From Scleromatobacter sp964418745 (GTDB lineage: Bacteria > Pseudomonadota > Gammaproteobacteria > Burkholderiales > Burkholderiaceae_C): DNA of 64,000 nucleotides. The notes under the pieces were generated by a model, which worked only from the letters and a program-made list of their open reading frames with translations, was not told the origin of the DNA and did not search any database. A program made the position numbers and the translations under genes. Of this stretch, positions 58,717 to 64,000 are shown one piece after another; position 1 is the stretch's first letter, and every line of letters begins with the position of its first letter. The DNA lies in the NCBI GenBank assembly GCA_964418745.1, contig CAYQMX010000020.1:1-64000 (forward strand), given 5' to 3'.

Positions 58717-59391
58717 TCACGCGTAGTCGTACTTGCCGCCGCGCGCCAGCGCGCGCTGGTAGGCGGGACGCGCATGCGCACGCGCGAGCCAGTCCAGCGT
58801 GCGCGGCGTCGCCGCGGCGCTCAGCCCGCCGCGCGCGTTGGCGGCCTCCAGCGGGAAGCTCATCTGCACATCGGCCGCGCCGAACTGCGGGCCGACGAAC
58901 CACGGATGCGCGCCGAGCTCGGCCTCGATGAAGGCCGCCTGGCGGGCCAGGTTCGGGTCGACGAAGCCGGTGAGCACCGTGTCGGCGATCTTGCGCGCGA
59001 TCGGCTTGACGAAGAACGGCATCGGCGTCGTCTTGATGCGGTTGAAGATCAGCTTCATCAGCAGCGGCGGCATCGCGCTGCCCTCGGCGAAGTGCAGCCA
59101 GTAGACGTAGCGCCGGTACTCGGGCGTGCCCTTGGCCGGGCGCAGGCCGGAGGCCTCGCCGTAGGTGTCGAGCAGGTACTCGACGATCGCGCCGGACTCG
59201 GCGACGGTGACGTCGCCGTCGGTGATCACCGGCGACTTGCCCAGCGGGTGCACCTTCAGCAGCTCGGGCGGCGCGAGCATGGTCTTCGCGTCGCGCTCGT
59301 AGCGCCTGATCTCGTAGGGCAGGCCCAGTTCCTCCAGCAGCCAGAGGATGCGCTGGGAACGCGAGTTGTTCAGGTGGTGGACGATGATCAT
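58717..59391 (-). CDS. Glutathione S-transferase family protein
   Basis: A 224-aa GST. The thioredoxin-like N-terminal domain includes SRSQRILWLLEELGLPYE and HPLGKSPVITDGDVTVAESG (glutathione site). An all-helical C-terminal domain follows (WFVGPQFGAADVQMSFPLEA). Standard length. It is convergent with the YdeI-type gene. Confidence 0.92.
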   Translation of the reverse strand: MIIVHHLNNSRSQRILWLLEELGLPYEIRRYERDAKTMLAPPELLKVHPLGKSPVITDGDVTVAESGAIVEYLLDTYGEASGLRPAKGTPEYRRYVYWLHFAEGSAMPPLLMKLIFNRIKTTPMPFFVKPIARKIADTVLTGFVDPNLARQAAFIEAELGAHPWFVGPQFGAADVQMSFPLEAANARGGLSAAATPRTLDWLARAHARPAYQRALARGGKYDYA

Positions 59392-59487
59392 GGCGCCGGT
59401 GCCTTCGGGTGAGCGGTGGCGCGATTGTCGCCGCGCGGCGCCCCGGCCCGCGCGCGCAGGGCGAAGCGTCGCCTCGGCGACAGCCGA

Positions 59488-60555
59488 TCAGAGGGCCAGC
59501 GCGGCTCGCAGCGGGTCGGGCAGGCCGGTGACGGCCGGCATGCGCAGCGCGCCGAACAGGTTCTTCGGGTCGGCCATGTCCGGCACCAGCGCGATCGTGC
59601 GGCCCAGGCCCAGTTCGACGGCCAGGTCGCGCAGCAGGCGCAGCGCGGAGAAGTCCTCCAGCGCGAAGCCGACGGAGTCGAACACGGTGACCTGCGCGGC
59701 CGACGTGCGGCCCGGGGCCAGGCCCGCGAGCACGCGCCAGAACTCGGTCACCGGGAAGTCGGCCGGCATCTGCTGCACGTCGCCCTCGATGCGGCTTTGC
59801 GGCTCGTACTCGACGAACACCGCGCCAGCGCGCAGCACGTCGGCGTGCAGCTCGGTCTTGCCCGGGCAGTCGCCGCCGACCCCGTTGACGTGCTGACCCG
59901 GCTCGAGCATGTCGGCCGTGATGATGGTGGCGTTGGTCTTGTCGGCCGTCACGGTGGTGACGATGTCGGCGCCACGCACGGCCTCGGTGGTGCTCGCGCA
60001 GACCGTTGTCCGCAGGGCGGGCGCGGCGGCGCGCAGGTTGGCCACCAGCTTGGCGGTGGCGCCGGCGTCGACGTCGTACAGGCGCACTTCCTCGATGCCC
60101 ATCAGCAGGTGGAACGCCAGCGCCTGGAACTCGCTCTGCGCGCCGTTGCCGATCACCGCCATCACGCGGCTGTCGACGCGGGCAACGCGGCGGGCCACCA
60201 TCACCGACGTGGCGGCGGTGCGCATCGCGGTGGTGAGCGTCAGCTCGCTGAGCAGCTCGGGCCGGCCGGTGTGGACATCGGCCAGCAGGCCGAAGGCCAT
60301 CACCGTGGGCAGGCCGGCGCGCGTGTTCTTCGGGTGACCGTTGACGTACTTGAAGCTGTAGAGGCGGGCGTCCGAGATCGGCATGAGTTCGATCACGCCG
60401 TCCTTCGAGTGGCTGGCCACGCGGGCCGACTTGTCGAACTCGCCCCAGCGGGCGAAATCTTCCTCGAGGTAGGACACCAGCGTGCCCAGGCAGGCGGCCA
60501 GCCCCTTCGCGCCGACGATGGCGCCGATGTCGCGGGTGGTGAGCAAGGTCGTCAT
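59488..60555 (-). CDS. Ornithine cyclodeaminase / mu-crystallin family protein
   Basis: A 355-aa NAD-dependent enzyme likely converting ornithine to proline and ammonia. The Rossmann motif is VIGNGAQSEFQALAFHLLMG, with ELMPISDARLYSFKYVNGHP and NGVGGDCPGKTELHADVLR as further family segments. The start at ATG 60555 (MTTLLTTRDIGAIVG) gives the usual length. It is divergent from an Lrp-type regulator with a 141-bp shared region, suggesting Lrp-family control of amino-acid catabolism. Confidence 0.92.
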   Translation of the reverse strand: MTTLLTTRDIGAIVGAKGLAACLGTLVSYLEEDFARWGEFDKSARVASHSKDGVIELMPISDARLYSFKYVNGHPKNTRAGLPTVMAFGLLADVHTGRPELLSELTLTTAMRTAATSVMVARRVARVDSRVMAVIGNGAQSEFQALAFHLLMGIEEVRLYDVDAGATAKLVANLRAAAPALRTTVCASTTEAVRGADIVTTVTADKTNATIITADMLEPGQHVNGVGGDCPGKTELHADVLRAGAVFVEYEPQSRIEGDVQQMPADFPVTEFWRVLAGLAPGRTSAAQVTVFDSVGFALEDFSALRLLRDLAVELGLGRTIALVPDMADPKNLFGALRMPAVTGLPDPLRAALAL

Positions 60556-60670
60556 GAATGTCTCCGTTATCGATGAGGAGATTGTTTCGCGACCGTGCGG
60601 CAAGCGAAATGGGCAAAAATGCTTCGATTCGGTCAATAATCTGCCATATCGACAGCGCATGCTGCCATTT

Positions 60671-60688
60671 CGTCAATTCTTCTTGACG
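60671..60688. promoter_or_regulatory. Inverted-repeat operator candidate for the Lrp-type regulator
   Basis: CGTCAA, a 6-bp spacer and TTGACG form a perfect inverted repeat 8 bp before the regulator start, in the gap divergent to the ornithine cyclodeaminase gene. It is well placed for autoregulation by the regulator. Confidence 0.5.
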
Positions 60689-60696
60689 GGTTCTTT

Positions 60697-61116
60697 ATGG
60701 ACACGCTGGACCAACAACTCGTCGCCCTGCTGCGCACCGACGCGCGCGCCTCCGTGGCCACGCTGGCGCACCGGCTGGGCGTCTCGCGCGGCACGGTCAA
60801 CAACCGCATCCGCAAGCTGGAGGACGACGGCACCATCGTCGGCTACACGGTGCGGCTGCGTCCCGACATCGAGCACAACGAGATCACGGCCTGGATGAGC
60901 ATCGCAGTCGAGGGCAACCAGACGCGCGAGGTCATCAGCATCCTGCTGGGCGAACCCGGCGTCGGCGAACTGCACGACACCAACGGCCGCTGGGACCTGC
61001 TCGCCGAGGTGCGCAGCGCCAACCTGGCCGACCTGGCCGCCGTGCTCGAGCGCGTGCGGCTGATCAAGGGCATCGGCGCGACCGAGACATCCATCCACCT
61101 GCAAAGCTACAAATGA
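60697..61116 (+). CDS. Lrp/AsnC family transcriptional regulator
   Basis: A 139-aa regulator. The N-terminal helix-turn-helix (SVATLAHRLGVSRGTVNNRI, about 19-38) and the C-terminal RAM ligand domain (GRWDLLAEVRSANLADLAAV) are intact. It is divergent from the ornithine cyclodeaminase gene and probably senses an amino acid. Its stop overlaps the start of the following Tat-exported gene (ATGA). Confidence 0.92.
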   Translation: MDTLDQQLVALLRTDARASVATLAHRLGVSRGTVNNRIRKLEDDGTIVGYTVRLRPDIEHNEITAWMSIAVEGNQTREVISILLGEPGVGELHDTNGRWDLLAEVRSANLADLAAVLERVRLIKGIGATETSIHLQSYK

Positions 61117-62189
61117 CCGCACCTGGTTCCGCAGACACGACGCCGAACCGGCGCCACCTCCTTCGCCTGGCGGCGGGCGCCGCCTCGATGGCCTGCCTGG
61201 GCAGTCCCGCCGCCGCCCGGGCGGCCAGCGCCTCGAAGCCCCGGGTCGCGTTCCTGAGCCCCGAGGCCGGCGCGGCGGCGCTGGCCCATGCGGCCGGTGA
61301 CGACTACTACGACAACATGAGCCTGCTGGAGATCCGCGCCCGCATGAGGTCGCCGTTGCCGGGCGTGTCGCTCGCCGATGCCCGCACCGCGGTGCGCGAC
61401 TACGACGCCGCCGCCGTGCTGGCGTTCACCGACGAAGAGCGCGCCGCGATCGCCGGCGTGATCGAGCGCATGCAGGGGCTGCTGGCGACGCGCGCGCCGC
61501 TGTTCGCGCGCACGCCGTGGTCCTTCATCAAGCTCGACGATCGCGCGGAGGGCGGCATGCCGCATACGCGCGGGGCGCACATCGTGATGCCCAAGGCCGC
61601 CGTCGACGCCTACGTGACGATGCACCGCGAGCTCGCCGAGTCCGGCAAGCTGGCCGTCTCGGCGCGGGGGCGCAGCCTGCTCGTGCACGAACAGACGCAC
61701 GTGCTGGAACGTGCGAGTCCTGCGCGCTTCGAACCCTTGTTCACCGACGTGTTCGGCTTCACGCGCATGACGCCGCCACCGCGCACGCCCTGGCTGGACG
61801 CCCACGTGTGCGCGAACCCCGACGGTCCGGACCTGGTGTGGGCGTTCCCGCTGGAGCGCATCGGCGGCAAGGGTTGGGTGATGCCCTACGTGGCGCTGCC
61901 CGAGGTGGCCGTGCCGCGCATGCCGCAGGACTTCCAGGCGATCGGCGTCGAGGTGGTCAAGGACGCCGAAGGCTGGACGGTGGTGGAGCGCGACGGCGTG
62001 CCCCGCCAGCGCGCGCTGGACGCCATCCCCGGCTACGACGCCCACTTTCCGTTCCCGGACGAGGATTTCCACCCTACGGAGATCGCCGCCGTCGCCCTGT
62101 CGCACTGGATCCTGCGCGACGTGCCCGGGCTGGAGCGCCGGCCGCTGATGCCCGCGATCGCCGACTGGGCGCGCACGGCGCTCGCCTGA
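61113..62189 (+). CDS. Tat-exported protein with HExxH metallopeptidase motif
   Basis: A 358-aa exported protein of unrecognised family. The twin-arginine signal is NRRHLLRLAAGAASMACL (12-29). A zinc-peptidase-like HEQTH is at 192-196 (LLVHEQTHVLER), with a possible third ligand E206. The rest has no recognised domain. It overlaps the Lrp-type regulator gene by 4 bp, so it is probably translationally coupled to it. Peptidase activity is an inference from the motif. Confidence 0.72.
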   Translation: MTAPGSADTTPNRRHLLRLAAGAASMACLGSPAAARAASASKPRVAFLSPEAGAAALAHAAGDDYYDNMSLLEIRARMRSPLPGVSLADARTAVRDYDAAAVLAFTDEERAAIAGVIERMQGLLATRAPLFARTPWSFIKLDDRAEGGMPHTRGAHIVMPKAAVDAYVTMHRELAESGKLAVSARGRSLLVHEQTHVLERASPARFEPLFTDVFGFTRMTPPPRTPWLDAHVCANPDGPDLVWAFPLERIGGKGWVMPYVALPEVAVPRMPQDFQAIGVEVVKDAEGWTVVERDGVPRQRALDAIPGYDAHFPFPDEDFHPTEIAAVALSHWILRDVPGLERRPLMPAIADWARTALA

Positions 62190-62208
62190 GGCGACCGCGC
62201 CCCGGCGC

Positions 62209-62874
62209 TCAGGCGGCCGGCTGCGCCGCGATCTGGCGCAAGGCCTGCTCGAACAGTTCCGGCGGTTGCCCGCCCTGGATCAGGTGCCGGTCGTCGATGA
62301 TGATGGACGGCACCGAGTGGATGCCGCGCTGCTGGTAGTAGGCTTCGCGCTCGCGCACCTCGTCCGCGTAGCGGCCGCTGGCCAGCACCTCGCGCGCCTG
62401 CACCGGATCGAGCCCGGCGGCCGTGGCGTAGCGCACCAGCGTGTCGTGCGAGCTCGGGTCCTGGCCGTCGGTGAAGTAGGCCTGGAGCAAGGCGTGTTTG
62501 AGCGCCAGCGCGCTGGCGCCGGGCGTGCCGCGCTCCTCGTCGAGCACCTCGGCCCAGTGCAGCAGGCGATGCGCGTCGAAGGTGTTGTAGATGCGGGCGC
62601 GGCCGTCCATGTTGAAGGTGAAGCCAACGGCGGCGCCGCGCTGGCGGATCGCCTCCCGGTTCTGGCGCACCTGCTCCGGCGGCATGCCGTATTTCCTGGC
62701 CAAGTGCTCGTCGGTGTCCTCGCCCTCGGGCGCCATCTGCGGGTTCAGCTCGAAGGGCTGGAACTGCAGGGTCACGGGCACGTCGGGGCCCAGCCGTTCG
62801 AGCGCGGTCTCGAGGGAAGCCAGGCCGATGGCGCACCAGGGGCAGGAGACGTCGGAGACGAAATCGATCTTCAT
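62209..62874 (-). CDS. DsbA-family oxidoreductase FrnE-like
   Basis: A 221-aa thioredoxin-fold protein with the active site C11-P-W-C14 and the long helical insertion of FrnE. C-terminal SVPSIIIDDRHLIQGGQPPE contains the cis-proline. There is no signal peptide, so it acts in the cytoplasm as a disulfide isomerase or 2-hydroxychromene-isomerase-like enzyme. It is convergent with the Tat-exported gene. Confidence 0.93.
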   Translation of the reverse strand: MKIDFVSDVSCPWCAIGLASLETALERLGPDVPVTLQFQPFELNPQMAPEGEDTDEHLARKYGMPPEQVRQNREAIRQRGAAVGFTFNMDGRARIYNTFDAHRLLHWAEVLDEERGTPGASALALKHALLQAYFTDGQDPSSHDTLVRYATAAGLDPVQAREVLASGRYADEVREREAYYQQRGIHSVPSIIIDDRHLIQGGQPPELFEQALRQIAAQPAA

Positions 62875-63029
62875 GGTCGGGGCGCGCGGCGCGCGGCGGA
62901 AAACAGGGAATCGTCGCAGTTTAGGACGAAGCCGGGACCCGCAGGCACCGTACGGGCATGGCCGGCGGCGCGCCTCGGGTAAGCTGCCCGACGGCCCGAT
63001 CCCCGGGCCGCCTGCAACCGGCCGCGCCC

Positions 63030-63542
63030 TTGACCTTCTTCGTCCTCGCCCTGTTCGCCGCGCTCGCCGCGCTGGCCCTGTGGAACCGCCGGCGCCACCT
63101 GCGCCTGAAGGCCGCCTGCAGCGCGGCGTTCGCGCGCTGCTACGCCGCCACGTCGCCGCCGCCCGCGTTCGAGATGGCCTATTCCTACGGCGAGCCCGTC
63201 TTCCAGGTGCTGTTCGCCTCGCCGGCCGCCATGGCAGGCGCTGCCGACGCGAACGCCGCGTTCCTGCGCGAGATCGACGACCTGTGCAAGGCGCGCGGCC
63301 GCCGGCGGCAGTTCAAGGCGCAGCGGGCGGTGTTCTTCCAGCATCCGCCGGCCGCCGAGCCGGTGGTCGTGCATTGCTGCGAGACGATGCGGGCGCAGGT
63401 GGGCAAGACGATCGTCCACCAGCCGCAGTCGCGCGACTACGGGCTGAAGCCCGCGATCGCCGGCGCGACGCCGCTGGCGATCGCGCATTGCCCCTGGTGC
63501 GGCTCGCCGCTGCCGCCACCGGCCGCGCAGCAGGCGGGCTGA
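63030..63542 (+). CDS. Hypothetical membrane-anchored protein with C-terminal CxxC motif
   Basis: A 170-aa protein if started at TTG 63030, which begins directly with the TM helix (TFFVLALFAALAALALW). An ATG at 62958 would add 24 Pro/Arg-rich residues and is less likely. After the helix, a basic soluble domain follows, and near the C terminus a HCPWCGSPLPP motif may bind zinc. The family is not recognised. Confidence 0.6.
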   Translation: MTFFVLALFAALAALALWNRRRHLRLKAACSAAFARCYAATSPPPAFEMAYSYGEPVFQVLFASPAAMAGAADANAAFLREIDDLCKARGRRRQFKAQRAVFFQHPPAAEPVVVHCCETMRAQVGKTIVHQPQSRDYGLKPAIAGATPLAIAHCPWCGSPLPPPAAQQAG

Positions 63543-63563
63543 GCCGGTCGCCGGCGGGTTCGT

Positions 63564-64000
63564 TCAGACGAAGTCGCGCACGCGGTAGTACGTCATGCCC
63601 ACGGCCTGCATCAGGCCGCCGACGGCCTCGCCGCCGGGGAACGGCGGGTTGACGATGGGGGCGAACCAGTCGAGCTCGTCGGAGCGGGCCAGCATCTTGT
63701 CGGAGACGAGCTTCGCGGCGACGCGCGTGGGCACCAGGCCGTGGCCGCAGAAGCCCTGGGCCCAGAATACCCGGCCGTCGCGTTGGCCCCAGTCGGGCAT
63801 GCGGCGCATCGTGATGTCGATGTGGCCGCCCCAGGCGTAGTCCATCTGCACGTCGGCCAACTGCGGGAACACGCGCGAGATGTTGCGCTTCATCGCCTGC
63901 GCCAGGTTGGCCGGCGTGCCGCCCAGGTAGGTGCACTTGCCGCCGAACAGCAACCGGTGGTCGGCGGTCATGCGGAAGTATTCGAGGATGAACTGGTTGT
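63564..64000 (-). CDS. FAD-dependent amine oxidase, PuuB/DAO type (5' end cut by window edge)
   Basis: The C-terminal 145 residues of a DAO-family flavoenzyme. The visible part contains ILEYFRMTADHRLLFGGKC, HIDITMRRMPDWGQRDGRVF and WAQGFCGHGLVPTRVAAKLV, which match gamma-glutamylputrescine oxidase and related amine oxidases. The FAD-binding N terminus is beyond the window. Stop at 63564. Confidence 0.88.
   Translation of the reverse strand, partial: NQFILEYFRMTADHRLLFGGKCTYLGGTPANLAQAMKRNISRVFPQLADVQMDYAWGGHIDITMRRMPDWGQRDGRVFWAQGFCGHGLVPTRVAAKLVSDKMLARSDELDWFAPIVNPPFPGGEAVGGLMQAVGMTYYRVRDFV

Overview
The window is a 64 kb, very GC-rich segment (third codon positions almost all G or C) from a motile betaproteobacterium, most likely of the Burkholderiales (Leptothrix, Rubrivivax or Comamonadaceae type). 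This is judged from gene content: flhDC beside motAB, cheY and cheZ, YcgR, short flagellins of about 280 residues, DUF3034, DUF6502, and alternative GTG and TTG starts. No rRNA, tRNA, insertion sequence, integrase or CRISPR array was seen. Both ends cut through genes: fliK on the left and a FAD-dependent amine oxidase on the right.

Region 1 (1-16.8 kb) is flagellar assembly. fliFGHIJK runs leftward and fliE runs rightward from a shared divergent control region. They are followed by a two-TM hypothetical protein, a dCache/PAS/GGDEF diguanylate cyclase, the c-di-GMP brake YcgR, the chaperone and cap genes fliT, fliS and fliD, and three flagellin genes. Two of the flagellins are about 97 percent identical. 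Sequences resembling sigma-28 (FliA) promoters sit before fliF, fliE, fliS, fliD, flagellin 2, flagellin 3 and motA.

Region 2 (17-28 kb) looks like a flagellin or surface glycosylation island. It holds a TPR/GT41 O-GlcNAc-transferase-type protein, several glycosyltransferases, one glycosyltransferase-methyltransferase fusion, a free methyltransferase, a VioA-like sugar aminotransferase, and two left-handed beta-helix acyltransferases. The set is consistent with making and attaching an N-acylated 4-amino-4,6-dideoxyhexose.

Region 3 (28-30 kb) is accessory: a 91-residue GAF-like remnant, then a translationally coupled pair made of a DUF4382 lipoprotein with perfect-length 39-bp tandem repeats and a DUF6502 protein. 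A perfect inverted repeat overlaps the start codon of the latter.

Region 4 (30-44.3 kb) holds the master regulator flhDC, a candidate small RNA with an anti-Shine-Dalgarno motif, a membrane methyltransferase, motAB, cheY, cheZ, an oppositely oriented hybrid kinase and NarL-type regulator, then a compact CheZ-like protein, a second cheY, cheA, two MCP genes and cheW. cheR, cheB and cheD are not in the window.

Region 5 (44.4-64 kb) is housekeeping and metabolic: a MurA homologue, YfcE-type phosphodiesterase, a large FtsX-type permease, extradiol dioxygenase, acetyltransferase, adenine/adenosine deaminase, TauE-type permease, glutaminase, D-amino-acid deaminase, a cupredoxin/DUF3034/exported-globin cluster, GST, ornithine cyclodeaminase with a divergent Lrp regulator, a Tat-exported HExxH protein, FrnE and a PuuB-like oxidase. 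The most interesting candidates are the sRNA beside flhDC, the DUF6502/DUF4382 pair with its palindromic operator, the mini-CheZ, and the glycosylation island.
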